From UBA3210 sp002363635 (GTDB taxonomy: Bacteria; Bacillota_I; Bacilli_A; RFN20; CAG-449): a DNA stretch of 64,000 nucleotides. Each line of letters opens with the position of its first letter. Within the stretch, counting starts at the first letter, position 1. Below are positions 18,324 through 27,698 of this stretch, in pieces. The stretch lies in the NCBI GenBank assembly GCA_946641515.1, contig CAMPBT010000002.1, forward strand, positions 1 to 64,000, written 5' to 3'. The notes below the pieces were generated by a model. The model made no database searches. It saw only the letters and a program-made list of their open reading frames with translations, and was not told where the DNA came from. The translations under genes and the position numbers were made by a program.

Positions 18324-19259
18324 TTATTTTTTAGGCTTATAGAATGCTCTACCTTCAAATGGAAGAAGACGCTGAGTAAATTCTCCTTCTTCAACATTTG
18401 CAAGTGCTGCATTAACAATGTTCATCTTAGAATCTAAATCATCTACTGTATGTAAGATAACTGCTTCTTTAATTAATGGTGGTACAGGTGAACCAAAGTC
18501 CTTTTCTCCATGATGAGATAAAACCATGTGTTCAAGTAATAAACCTTTTTCTGAAGTAATGCCAAGTTTGTGACACGTTTCTCTAATTTCATTTACTCCA
18601 ATTGTAATATGACCAAGTAATTTACCTTCTAAAGTATATTTAGTAGCAATTGGGCCTGATAATTCAATAACTTTACCAACATCATGTAAAAGACATCCTG
18701 CAATTAATAAATCGTTATTAACATCTTCGTAATATCTACCAATGAAAGATGCAACATCTGCCATACATAATGTGTGATAAAGTAATCCAGAAGCAAATGC
18801 GTGATGGTTTTTACTCGCGGCAGGATAAGTAATAAAACGATCGTAATATTTATTAATAATAGTATTAACGATCTTTTTAATATCTTCATCTTGTAAAGAT
18901 GCTAAATATGAATTTAATTTTTTAATTAAATCTGCCTGTGGTACAGGTGAAGGAAGGGCAAATTTGAAAATATCAATTTGGCTTTGATCTACTTCATCAA
19001 TTTGAAAGATTTTTAATTGCAAATTATCTCTATAAGAAATAACATCTGCATAGATTTTAACGACTTTACCGGCTTCTGCAATAATAGTATCTAAATCACT
19101 TGCATCCCATTTCTTACCTTCGATAGTACCAGTATTATCTTGTAATGTAATAGATAAATATGGTGCACCAGCATTAGAAACGCCTTTAGTAACATTGTTG
19201 ACGAGTAAATCAAGTTGGATTCTATCGCCTTCTTTAAATTCTTTAATTAACTTTTCCAT
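18324..19259 (-). CDS. yhaM: 3'-5' exoribonuclease YhaM
   Basis: A 311-residue protein with an N-terminal OB-fold (residues about 12-90) and an HD phosphohydrolase domain with the metal-binding HD pair in LLHDVGKV and further histidines (ENHM-type HMVLSHHGE block). This domain order and length are those of YhaM, which trims RNA and DNA from the 3' end. It overlaps the recX stop by one base. Confidence 0.9.
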   Translation of the reverse strand: MEKLIKEFKEGDRIQLDLLVNNVTKGVSNAGAPYLSITLQDNTGTIEGKKWDASDLDTIIAEAGKVVKIYADVISYRDNLQLKIFQIDEVDQSQIDIFKFALPSPVPQADLIKKLNSYLASLQDEDIKKIVNTIINKYYDRFITYPAASKNHHAFASGLLYHTLCMADVASFIGRYYEDVNNDLLIAGCLLHDVGKVIELSGPIATKYTLEGKLLGHITIGVNEIRETCHKLGITSEKGLLLEHMVLSHHGEKDFGSPVPPLIKEAVILHTVDDLDSKMNIVNAALANVEEGEFTQRLLPFEGRAFYKPKK

Positions 19260-20050
19260 TAATCCTCCTTTATATTCTTTTTAATATCCTCGTATTTAAA
19301 GCCTTTAGAAAGGAAATGTCTTATAACCTTATCAAGATTACCTTTTTCACCTAAATCAAGGTGACGTGCCTTAATATACTTCTCAATTTGAGCTTTAAGG
19401 ATTGTTTCTTCATCATGAGGCATATCGCTTTCAATAATATTTATAGTTTTATAAACAATATTTGCAGGATATCCCCTAGATAATAATGTTTTTTCAATAT
19501 TGTTAAGAGTTTCTTTTTTAGATTTATTCTTAACATATTTTTTTATAGCAGAAGTAGCTAATTTTAAAGCTTGCTCTTCTTCTATCTTTTTATCAAAAGA
19601 TAAAGTTGAAATGATATCTTCATTTATTCCTCTATCCTCTAAACTGTTTTTTATCTTATTCTCCCCATATCCTTTGCGAAGATATTCTTCAGCGTAGATA
19701 TTAGCATATCTACTATCATTAAGAAAATGGTTATCTATAAGATAATTAATAATTTCATTTACATCTATATAATTTACATTACGAGCGGAAAGTTTTTGTC
19801 TAATTTCTTTTTCTGTATAGACTTTTTTAGAAAGAATATTCACGCAGTAAGATTTAGATTTATCTAAGTTCTCAATTCGTGCTATATCTTCTAATTCTGT
19901 TCTAGTCAAAGTCTTATTTTCGTATAAGTAGAAATGTGCAAAGGTATTAATAGATAAAGTAAGTTCTTCTTCATCAGTAAAAGTAATTACTGCATTTTTC
20001 TTAACGTACTTAATTTTTTTAATAGTTTTACCACATGTTTCTTCTTCCAC
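19259..20050 (-). CDS. recX: Regulatory protein RecX
   Basis: Controls RecA filament activity. The 263-residue protein has the three-helix repeats of RecX, for example the block LSKKVYTEKEIRQKLSARN and the later ENKIKNSLEDRGI. The length matches Bacillus-type RecX rather than the short proteobacterial form. The start codon appears to be GTG, with GAGG 9 bases before it, inside the end of the glycosyltransferase gene. Confidence 0.88.
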   Translation of the reverse strand: MEEETCGKTIKKIKYVKKNAVITFTDEEELTLSINTFAHFYLYENKTLTRTELEDIARIENLDKSKSYCVNILSKKVYTEKEIRQKLSARNVNYIDVNEIINYLIDNHFLNDSRYANIYAEEYLRKGYGENKIKNSLEDRGINEDIISTLSFDKKIEEEQALKLATSAIKKYVKNKSKKETLNNIEKTLLSRGYPANIVYKTINIIESDMPHDEETILKAQIEKYIKARHLDLGEKGNLDKVIRHFLSKGFKYEDIKKNIKED

Positions 20051-21197
20051 GATTATAAACCTCTAACATTCTTTCATAAAATTGTTCCATTGAATAACGC
20101 TTATTTGCTTCATGCGCCGTTTCAATGATTTTTTGTTTTTGACTATCCGGCAATTCAATAATATATTTTAATTTATTAGTAAACGATTCTTCATCTGCAA
20201 AATAAAAACCTGTAACGCCTTCTTTAATAACTTCTTCTAAGTTCTCATCAAATCTACATAAAACTAAAGTTTTTGATGCTATAGCTTCAATATAAGTTAA
20301 GCCTTGAGTTTCAGTAATTGATGCAGATAAGAAGATATCACTCATTGCATAGAAATAAGGTACTTGTTCATGAGGAACTTTACCAATAAAGAGAACTTTA
20401 TCTGCAATACCTAAATCTAAAGATAAATGTTCAAGTTCTTTTTTGTAAGGCCCGTCCCCTACAATTAATAGAACACTGTCTTTAATAGGATTTGTTTTTA
20501 AAAATTCTGCGTATCCTTTAATTAATACATCGATACCTTTTTCTGACGCAATACGACCTAAACTCAATAAAATAAATTTATTTTCTAAGTGATTTTCCTT
20601 TTTAAAATCTTCGATAAATTTATGGTCGATTTTTTCATCTTCATACATTGATAAATTAATACCATTAGGAATGACATTAATATATTTTCTACTACCATAT
20701 TCTCTTAATGCGTTACGAGTTTTATACGAAGGAGTTGTTAGTTCAGTACAAGAAGTAGTAATTTCTTTACTCCACCACTTCATAATGTTCTTTGCCCAAG
20801 GATCTAAGAAGCCTTTAGTAACGTAATGAGTATAATCAACATACATTGTATGATAAGTATAAATTAGAGGGATTTTAAATTTACGAGCAAGGTAACGTCC
20901 ATATAATCCCATACCCGCTTCAGTTTGAACGTGGATTATATCTAATTTCCATTTCTTAATAATCTTAGTAGCCTTAGGATTGATAGGGCCAGTCATAATT
21001 AATGAATACCATTTTTTAAGTTCAATACCAGGAATTCTTAAGATATTATTTTCAAAAGTCATCTGTTTAGTATGAGAAGAAGTAACTACATATATTTCGT
21101 GACCATGGGCTTTAAAAGCTTCAAATAAAGTATTTGTCGCAGTTGCAACACCATTAATATCAGGTGGGAAGGCATCTGAAAATAAAGCAATTCTCAT
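20028..21197 (-). CDS. Glycosyltransferase family 4, probably glycolipid-forming
   Basis: A GT-B fold glycosyltransferase of 389 residues. The N-terminal block DINGVATATNTLFEAF resembles 1,2-diacylglycerol glucosyltransferases of Bacilli and Mollicutes. The C-terminal donor-site motif has the pattern SASITETQGLTYIEA with the conserved glutamates of the family. It overlaps the upstream flippase-like gene (TAATG), which favours a role in membrane glycolipid synthesis. The exact acceptor is inferred. Confidence 0.82.
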   Translation of the reverse strand: MRIALFSDAFPPDINGVATATNTLFEAFKAHGHEIYVVTSSHTKQMTFENNILRIPGIELKKWYSLIMTGPINPKATKIIKKWKLDIIHVQTEAGMGLYGRYLARKFKIPLIYTYHTMYVDYTHYVTKGFLDPWAKNIMKWWSKEITTSCTELTTPSYKTRNALREYGSRKYINVIPNGINLSMYEDEKIDHKFIEDFKKENHLENKFILLSLGRIASEKGIDVLIKGYAEFLKTNPIKDSVLLIVGDGPYKKELEHLSLDLGIADKVLFIGKVPHEQVPYFYAMSDIFLSASITETQGLTYIEAIASKTLVLCRFDENLEEVIKEGVTGFYFADEESFTNKLKYIIELPDSQKQKIIETAHEANKRYSMEQFYERMLEVYNRGRRNMW

Positions 21198-22717
21198 TAT
21201 TTTTCCTCCTTAGAAGAAACTATGTTGTCTTCTTGTTCTTCTGCCTCACGTGCTTTTCTAATCATTTCATCACGTTTTGCTTTTTGTTTTTGACGACGTT
21301 TTTCAAGTTGTCTTTCTCTTCTTTCTCTTAAAGAAACGAAAGTACCTTTCTTCTTTTGATATAGTTCTTTATCGACAGCTTTATCATTAGTTTGAAGCTG
21401 TGTTAATAATTCTTCTTTAACTTTTTCAAAGTGTGAATCAATGTTTTCAGGTGTTAAATCTTCAAATCTTTCTTTATCTTTTTCAGAAAGTTCATCAGCA
21501 TCGACAATAGTTAAAGATTTCTCTTCGTTTACCAAGATAATTTGCAGTTGTAACATTGTCTTTCTGCTGCCATGTAAAGATTCTTGCTTTGGAGATTCGT
21601 GATAACTTAAGAAAACAATAAATCCTACAATTAATGGGATATAATATGTAATAAATCTCCATACTAAGATAACTGCGTTAAGGATATTACCATCTCCTTC
21701 AAGAACACTGTAAGAAACCATTTTAAAGCAGTATTCAGTGGCACCAGATGCACCAGGAATTGGAATATATGAGGCAACAGAAGTTGCAAATAAAGTCATA
21801 GACATAGTATCAGTAATATTAGAGAAAACATCTTTATTAACGAATGTACCACCTAATGCTCTAATAACAAAATATGGAATAATATTAATTAAAACATCTT
21901 TAATGATAAATAAAACTATAACAATTATTAAAACTTTCCAGTTTTGAATTAATCTAGTAAATTCCATACGGAATGTTTCTAGCTTTGTATTTAATTCTAA
22001 AGTCTTTTGATCTTTATTTTTTACAAGATGTAATTTTGCAAGTAAACCAATTCCGTATACTGAAACAAATTTATGTAATTTACTTGAGAAAGCAAGTAAG
22101 AATAAACCAATAATAATTAATGCGTTAACTACAAAGGCAACAATTGATAAATGGGCAACTGATAATTCCATTCCCCATAACTGTAATTTTGCCGCGTATT
22201 TATAAATTTCTGAATATTTGAAAACAAATAAGAAGAATGAGAAAACTACTAAAACAATTTGGAAGGCAATAAATCTCATGAATAAGATAGATGCTGCAGC
22301 AGTAACTTTAACACCTTGTTTAGAGAAAGTATAAGCTTGAACAAATTGTCCTCCAGAAGAAGAAGGAGTAATACCAGAGAAGAATTCACCAATACAGTTA
22401 TTTAATGTACCTTGCCACCAATGGTATTGACGTTTATACATCTTCGCTAAAATCATTAAAATTAGTCCTTCAATCCAAAAACAAATAAAGACAATTCCGA
22501 CTCCCATTAATAAGAAACGATAATTGCATCCTTTAATGTAGCCAATAATTTCAGCAGGATCATCTTTAATGCCAAAGAAAACAGTAAAAGCAGTTGCAAC
22601 AATTAATATTGCAAAATAAATAAGATAAGAACGCATTTGCTTATTCATTTTCTTTTTTGGTTTAGTTTTCTTGTTATCTCCATTATTTGAAGGAACACTT
22701 TTTACTTCTTCTACCAT
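21197..22717 (-). CDS. Membrane protein of the LPG-synthase transmembrane/flippase-like family (UPF0104)
   Basis: 506 residues with about eight membrane segments between residues 30 and 385. The FFSGITPSSSGGQFVQAYTF block and the PIPGASGATEYCF block are hallmarks of the UPF0104/YbhN fold related to the flippase half of MprF. The last 120 residues are charged, rich in Arg, Lys and Glu, and probably form a cytoplasmic coiled coil, which is not normal for the family. It is the first gene of a unit with a glycosyltransferase, recX and yhaM. Transport of a glycolipid is plausible. Confidence 0.8.
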   Translation of the reverse strand: MVEEVKSVPSNNGDNKKTKPKKKMNKQMRSYLIYFAILIVATAFTVFFGIKDDPAEIIGYIKGCNYRFLLMGVGIVFICFWIEGLILMILAKMYKRQYHWWQGTLNNCIGEFFSGITPSSSGGQFVQAYTFSKQGVKVTAAASILFMRFIAFQIVLVVFSFFLFVFKYSEIYKYAAKLQLWGMELSVAHLSIVAFVVNALIIIGLFLLAFSSKLHKFVSVYGIGLLAKLHLVKNKDQKTLELNTKLETFRMEFTRLIQNWKVLIIVIVLFIIKDVLINIIPYFVIRALGGTFVNKDVFSNITDTMSMTLFATSVASYIPIPGASGATEYCFKMVSYSVLEGDGNILNAVILVWRFITYYIPLIVGFIVFLSYHESPKQESLHGSRKTMLQLQIILVNEEKSLTIVDADELSEKDKERFEDLTPENIDSHFEKVKEELLTQLQTNDKAVDKELYQKKKGTFVSLRERRERQLEKRRQKQKAKRDEMIRKAREAEEQEDNIVSSKEEK

Positions 22718-22751
22718 TAAAAAATCTCCAATAAATTTATTTTATCATAAC

Positions 22752-22772
22752 TTCGATATTAAATATATCGAA
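22752..22772. promoter_or_regulatory. Palindrome before the flippase-like gene
   Basis: TTCGATAT and ATATCGAA flank a 5-base spacer, about 35 bases before the start codon and next to a TATAAT box on the minus strand. It could be an operator or a leader hairpin. Confidence 0.35.
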
Positions 22773-22834
22773 TATTATAATTTGTAAACTTATAGGAGAT
22801 TATATCATAATTTAGTTTAAATTTTGTCTCAAAA

Positions 22835-23689
22835 CTACTTAGAAGTTCTGTAATCTACAGGTGTTGCGACGATTTTACCACTGTATAAAGATAATAAGAC
22901 ATCAGAAGTAACGCTAGAAACTAAGACATCTGCTAATGCATCAATCTTTGCTTTATATTCTTGGTCACCTGCATATCTAGTAACAGAAGCGGCTAGAACA
23001 TTTGCTCTATATTCTCTATCTTTTAAAGATTCAACTGGTAAGTTTTCATCAATATCAATATTACCTGTTAAAGCTGTGTTAACTGGTAAAACACCATAAT
23101 CAACTGAAGATAAACCTGCTGCAAGTAAGCTTTCATCAATTAATGTGACGTTTTGAGCACCTTTTGGTTTTCCGTTTTCTAGAACGATATTACCACTAAC
23201 ATCTAATTCATATCCATCAATTAAATTTTCACTTTTTAATAAATCTAACGCTCTAACTGCATTAGAAGGATCACTACAAATTTCAAATGTAGCATTTTTA
23301 TCTAAGGCAACATTTCTATCTTTGTTTTTATAAATTCTTAATGGTTCTGAGTGAACTGCTACTACTGGGAATAATTTCTTATATTCATATGATTTTGAAT
23401 ATGTAGTATTTCCTTCCCATGTTTGTAAATATTGTCTATGTTGGAAATAATTAGCGTCATAATCGCCATTTTCAACAGCACTATTTTGTTGAGTCCAATC
23501 AAGAACTGTAACTTTTAATGTATAACCTTTTTTGCTAAGTGCATTTTGTACTGCTTCACTTCTTAATACTTGAGCGTGTGGAGTTTCAGATGCTGCAACT
23601 TTAATTGTATTTTTTGAAATTCCACAAGAAACTGTTGTTGAGGCAATTAATGCGCCTAATGCAATAGTAGTAATTAATGTTTTTTTCAT
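22835..23689 (-). CDS. metQ: Methionine-binding lipoprotein MetQ
   Basis: The substrate-binding lipoprotein of the MetNIQ methionine importer. The signal peptide ends in lipobox TVSC (Cys22), and the NlpA-family start KVAASETPHAQVL follows. Length (284 residues) is normal. It is the last of three adjacent met genes under a T-box leader. Confidence 0.93.
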   Translation of the reverse strand: MKKTLITTIALGALIASTTVSCGISKNTIKVAASETPHAQVLRSEAVQNALSKKGYTLKVTVLDWTQQNSAVENGDYDANYFQHRQYLQTWEGNTTYSKSYEYKKLFPVVAVHSEPLRIYKNKDRNVALDKNATFEICSDPSNAVRALDLLKSENLIDGYELDVSGNIVLENGKPKGAQNVTLIDESLLAAGLSSVDYGVLPVNTALTGNIDIDENLPVESLKDREYRANVLAASVTRYAGDQEYKAKIDALADVLVSSVTSDVLLSLYSGKIVATPVDYRTSK

Positions 23690-23721
23690 AATTTCCTTCC
23701 TTTTCTAATAATATTTTGTCT

Positions 23722-24414
23722 TTAAGAGACTTTCTTTCTCTTATCAATTTTTCGAGCAATAAACATACCTGCTTCTTGAACGATTTGAACAAGTGCAACA
23801 ATGGCAATAACCATAACCCAGAAGACCCAGTCTAGTAAGTATGTTCCATCGTTGAAAGCACCAGTATGATATGTGTAATAACGATATAAGTCAGAGATTA
23901 ATCCTCCGGCACCAATATTGTAGGCAAATGAAGTGTAACCAATGACATTTACTAAAGTAACGACAAAGCCTGCAATCAAAGAAGATCTAGCTTCAGGAAG
24001 TAATACTCTAGTAATAATTTGGAAAGACGAAGCACCTAATGATTTAATTGCTTCAACTTCTCCTGCAGGTACTTCTTGTAATGAGGTTTCAACCATTCTC
24101 GCAACAAAAGCAAATGTTGCCATTACAAGTGGAATTAAGATTGTGTACCATTCTCCAATTCCTGTTCCAAACCATGCTCTAGTCCAAGGCATACAGATGA
24201 CAACTAGGATAATGCACGGAATTGAACGTAACAAGTTAACAATAACCCCGAATATAGTGTTAACGACTTTATTTGGTTTTAAACCATTCTTACTAGTAAC
24301 GTTTAGTAAGATACCTAAAGGTAAACCAATTAAGTAAGCAAATAAGGTAGAAATAACTACCATACCTAATGTATACCCAATTGATAAACCAAAATCTGAC
24401 CAACTGAAATTCAT
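23722..24414 (-). CDS. metI: Methionine ABC transporter permease MetI
   Basis: A 230-residue inner-membrane permease with five or six membrane segments. The cytoplasmic loop contains the EVPAGEVEAIKSLGAS motif that docks on the ATPase. It overlaps the metN stop by one base. Confidence 0.93.
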   Translation of the reverse strand: MNFSWSDFGLSIGYTLGMVVISTLFAYLIGLPLGILLNVTSKNGLKPNKVVNTIFGVIVNLLRSIPCIILVVICMPWTRAWFGTGIGEWYTILIPLVMATFAFVARMVETSLQEVPAGEVEAIKSLGASSFQIITRVLLPEARSSLIAGFVVTLVNVIGYTSFAYNIGAGGLISDLYRYYTYHTGAFNDGTYLLDWVFWVMVIAIVALVQIVQEAGMFIARKIDKRKKVS

Positions 24415-25415
24415 TAGTTATTCACCTCCTCATAATCAAAACCTTTAAAGGTTAAATATGTTTTTAATTTTTGAACATCTTCTTCGTAATATGGGAGTTT
24501 AATAATGATTTGACCACTGACCTTATCATCTTCAACTCGAGTATCTGCATAAACAATAGAAACTAAGATATTACATTCTTGAATGATGTTTGCTATTAAA
24601 GGAGTATCTGCATTTCCATTAAACTTAATTCTAATTAAGCTATGGTCTGATAACTTAGTAGTTACTCTATTAGAGTAAATTAATGATTTAGCAATATCGG
24701 TCTGAGGATTTAAGAAAACGTCCTTTAAATATCCATTTTCAACAATTCCAGATTTATCAATAATTGCAGCCTTATTACAAATTCTTTCAATAGTAGACAT
24801 TTGATGGGCAATAATTAGAATAGTTAAGCCTAATTTCTTATTTAAGTCTTTAAGTAAATCTAAGATTTGAAGAGTTGTTTCTGGATCTAAAGCAGAAGTT
24901 GCTTCATCACATAATAAAATCTTTGGTTTAGTCATTAATGCTCGAGCAATCGCAACTCGCTGCTGTTGTCCGCCTGATAATTCGCTTGGATAAGAAAATG
25001 CTTTATCAGATAAGCCGACTAATTCTAAATATTTTAATGATTCTGCCTGGTAGTCAGGCATTCGATGGATTTGCCCTGCAAGTTCAACATTTTGAAGAAC
25101 TGTTTTTTGTTGTAATAAATTAAAAGATTGGAAAATCATCGCGATATCTTTACGTTGAGATGTAGTAATCTTTTTAAGCGCTTTACCATTTCTAAATTCT
25201 GATAAAACTTGGTCTTCGTAAAAAATCTTTCCTTCATCGTAATCTTCAAGTCCATTAATACAACGAACTAAAGTAGATTTACCTGCACCTGATAAGCCAA
25301 GAATACCGTAAATATCACCTTTTTCCACTGTTAAAGAAATATCATTTAAAACTAATTTCACATCTTTTTTGGTTTTAAAAGATTTAGTTAAATGTTCAAT
25401 TACTAACTGTTTCAT
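24414..25415 (-). CDS. metN: Methionine ABC transporter ATPase MetN
   Basis: The ATPase of the methionine importer, 333 residues with the chosen start. Walker A (GLSGAGKST), the signature LSGGQQQR and Walker B (LLCDEATSALD) are in order, followed by the C-terminal NIL domain that senses methionine. A frame is open up to 25460, but those extra codons lie inside the T-box terminator; the ATG at 25415 has an AGGAGT ribosome site 5 bases upstream. Confidence 0.94.
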   Translation of the reverse strand: MKQLVIEHLTKSFKTKKDVKLVLNDISLTVEKGDIYGILGLSGAGKSTLVRCINGLEDYDEGKIFYEDQVLSEFRNGKALKKITTSQRKDIAMIFQSFNLLQQKTVLQNVELAGQIHRMPDYQAESLKYLELVGLSDKAFSYPSELSGGQQQRVAIARALMTKPKILLCDEATSALDPETTLQILDLLKDLNKKLGLTILIIAHQMSTIERICNKAAIIDKSGIVENGYLKDVFLNPQTDIAKSLIYSNRVTTKLSDHSLIRIKFNGNADTPLIANIIQECNILVSIVYADTRVEDDKVSGQIIIKLPYYEEDVQKLKTYLTFKGFDYEEVNN

Positions 25416-25447
25416 AATGACTCCTTTCTTGCTTAAGAAATAAAAAA

Positions 25448-25701
25448 CGTCCTTAAGCATCTGCCTAAGGACGATACATACAAAATATACCGTGTTACCA
25501 CCTTAATTTATTAGTATCTCACAATACTAACCTCACTAGGATCTATCAATCCCTCCAGCTATAACGGGCCATCCCCGATTTATCCTACATTTCAGATAAA
25601 CAACTCCAAGACCATGTTCGGTAACTTTCATTTATTCTCTTTCACCACGTGAGAACTCTCTAAGAAACTAGGGTTACGTACTCTTTCTTTTCTTCGTTTA
25701 T
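25448..25701 (-). promoter_or_regulatory. T-box leader (methionine) of metNIQ
   Basis: An untranslated leader that measures charging of tRNA-Met and releases a terminator when uncharged tRNA binds. The conserved T-box sequence AAGGTGGTAACACGG is at 25490-25504. The intrinsic terminator (CGTCCTTA.. with ..TAAGGACG, then six T) is at 25448-25473. In stem I, a likely specifier triplet ATG lies at 25629-25631, followed by the usual purine. The gene content downstream (methionine import) agrees with this specifier. Folding by hand only. Confidence 0.88.
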
Positions 25702-25707
25702 GGTTGT

Positions 25708-25736
25708 ATCTTAGATTAAATTAAAACATTGTTCAA
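25708..25736 (-). promoter_or_regulatory. Promoter of the T-box and metNIQ
   Basis: TTGAAC and TAAGAT boxes with a 17-base spacer on the minus strand, just upstream of the T-box leader. Confidence 0.6.
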
Positions 25737-25814
25737 GTGTTTTCAAAAATTAAATTCAAAAATATTTCTCTTAGCCTATATTGTTTACGTCTATTTCACA
25801 TTTTTAAGGCATTT

Positions 25815-25856
25815 AAAAAGGATAATCACATAAGATGTAAATTGATTATCCTTTTA
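25815..25856 (-). terminator. Terminator after the second glycosyltransferase gene
   Basis: AAAAGGATAATCA and TGATTATCCTTTT form a 13-bp stem. It can end transcripts from both directions. Confidence 0.8.
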
Positions 25857-25867
25857 TTAAACAGTGC

Positions 25868-26920
25868 TTATTTTTGTAATTTCTTTTTAGAATTATTTAT
25901 ATATTTGTTATAAACTCTAGGATAATATTCTCTCCAAAGCTTATTAACATTTTCTTTTGAATAGAATTCAGAAATATATTTTGAATTCTTTTGAGCTTTA
26001 GAATAATATTTTTTATCTTCAATTAATTTTCTAAAGATCTCTACCCATTCATCAACATTAGTACCTTTTTCATATTTTTTGAATAAGATATCTTCATATA
26101 ACTCTAAATCTCTTAAAACTACAGGTTTAGAGGAATTAACAGCTTCTAAAATACTCATTGGGAAGAGTTCACTGAAAGAAGGCATAAATAGAACGTCACA
26201 TGCGTTAAAAATATCATTCATTTGATCACGAGGAACAATGCCTAAGAACTTAACGTTTATAGGTGGGTTCTCCATAATCTTTTTAAGTTCTTCGTAGCCA
26301 TCAGTAATTGCTCCAAAAGAAAATCCTCCTGCCCAAACAAACTGAACATCAGGCATCTTTTTGGCTACTTCGATATAATCAAGAACACCTTTACGAGTTT
26401 GAACTTGTCCACATCCCATAACGACAAATTTATCTTGAGGGATTCCATATTTTTCTTTAATCTTAACAATTTCATCTTTTTCTAAAGGATGGAACTGTTC
26501 TTTAGAAACATAATTTGGAATATAAGTAATCTTATCTTCAGCAATTCCAAGTTCCATTAAAGGTTTTTTAAAGCAAGGATTTACTACTACAATTTCATCA
26601 GCCTTTTTATATGTTGAAATGACATATTTCTTAAAAATCTTGAAAGCTAATTTAGGGAGTCTAATAGAACCATCTAATGTAGTAGGAATAAAATGAACAT
26701 AGATAACATTAATATGTTTCTTATTCATCTTAATTCTATATTTAGGGTCGACTGTATGAACGTGAACAATATCAAATTTATCTCCGCGTTTATTTTCAGT
26801 GACTTCAAATAAATCTTCGTTTTCTTTTACAAGCGCTACTTGTTCCATGTAAGCAGAGCCAACACCCTGTCCAGAAACACTTGTTGCACTTGAAAGCATA
26901 TTAATTCTTAATTTTTTCAT
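25868..26920 (-). CDS. Glycosyltransferase family 4
   Basis: A 350-residue GT-B glycosyltransferase. The N-terminal block ATSVSGQGVGSAYMEQV and the donor-site block MPSFSELFPMSILEAVNSSKPVVLRD are typical of glycosyltransferases that add sugars to diacylglycerol-type lipids. It is followed by a terminator and preceded by the exonuclease III gene at 11 bases. Lipid glycosylation is likely but the acceptor is not shown by the sequence. Confidence 0.8.
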   Translation of the reverse strand: MKKLRINMLSSATSVSGQGVGSAYMEQVALVKENEDLFEVTENKRGDKFDIVHVHTVDPKYRIKMNKKHINVIYVHFIPTTLDGSIRLPKLAFKIFKKYVISTYKKADEIVVVNPCFKKPLMELGIAEDKITYIPNYVSKEQFHPLEKDEIVKIKEKYGIPQDKFVVMGCGQVQTRKGVLDYIEVAKKMPDVQFVWAGGFSFGAITDGYEELKKIMENPPINVKFLGIVPRDQMNDIFNACDVLFMPSFSELFPMSILEAVNSSKPVVLRDLELYEDILFKKYEKGTNVDEWVEIFRKLIEDKKYYSKAQKNSKYISEFYSKENVNKLWREYYPRVYNKYINNSKKKLQK

Positions 26921-26931
26921 TTTTTTATCTC

Positions 26932-27687
26932 CTATAAATCAATGTCGAGTTCAATAGGACAATGGTCAGAGCCAAAGATTTCATTATGGATAATAGAATC
27001 TTTAACCTTAGGCATAATTCTATCACTGACTACAAAGTAGTCAATTCTCCATCCTGCATTCTTTTCTCTTGCTTTGAAACGATAACTCCACCAGGAATAT
27101 TTAACTGTATCTGGATAAAGTTCTCTAAATGTATCTTTATAACCATTACTTAATAAATTAGTAAAGGCTTCTCTTTCTTCTTTTGTAAATCCTGCATTCA
27201 TTGTATTTGTCTTAGGATTCTTTAAATCAATTTCATTATGTGCAACGTTTAAATCACCTGCATAAATAACTGGCTTTTTAGCATTTAATGAATTTAGGTA
27301 TTCTACTAAATCTTTTTCATATTCAAGTCTAAAAGGTAATCTCTTTAATTCATCTCCAGCATTTGGAACATAAGCTGCTACATAATAGAAGTTTTCATAT
27401 TCACATGTAATAACTCTACCTTCTTCATCATATTTATTATCTTTTAATCCATAATGAACTGATAAAGGTTCTTTCTTAGTCCAAACTGCTACACCTGAAT
27501 AACCTTTTCTTTCTTTTGAATTAGTAAAATACATATGATAACCTTCAGGAATAAAAGGAAAATCAGAAGAAGAATATTTTGTTTCATTTACTGAAAAAAT
27601 ATCTGCATCTAATTCATTAAAATCTTTTTCAAAATCTTTTTCCATAATCGCACGAATGCCATTTATATTAAATGATACAATTTTCAT
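26932..27687 (-). CDS. xth: Exodeoxyribonuclease III (AP endonuclease)
   Basis: Cleaves DNA at abasic sites and removes 3' blocking groups. The family order is complete: FNINGIRA near the start, NETK with the metal-binding Glu, YAGDLNVAHNEID, WWSYR and the final FGSDHCPIELD. The ATG at 27687 is chosen because the GGAGGG ribosome site overlaps an alternative start at 27699. 252 residues is the normal length. Confidence 0.95.
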   Translation of the reverse strand: MKIVSFNINGIRAIMEKDFEKDFNELDADIFSVNETKYSSSDFPFIPEGYHMYFTNSKERKGYSGVAVWTKKEPLSVHYGLKDNKYDEEGRVITCEYENFYYVAAYVPNAGDELKRLPFRLEYEKDLVEYLNSLNAKKPVIYAGDLNVAHNEIDLKNPKTNTMNAGFTKEEREAFTNLLSNGYKDTFRELYPDTVKYSWWSYRFKAREKNAGWRIDYFVVSDRIMPKVKDSIIHNEIFGSDHCPIELDIDL

Positions 27688-27698
27688 ACGTCCCTCCA

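Noticed and set aside
25416..25460. Extended N-terminus of MetN
   Set aside because: These codons are inside the T-box terminator hairpin; the ATG at 25415 has a proper ribosome site.
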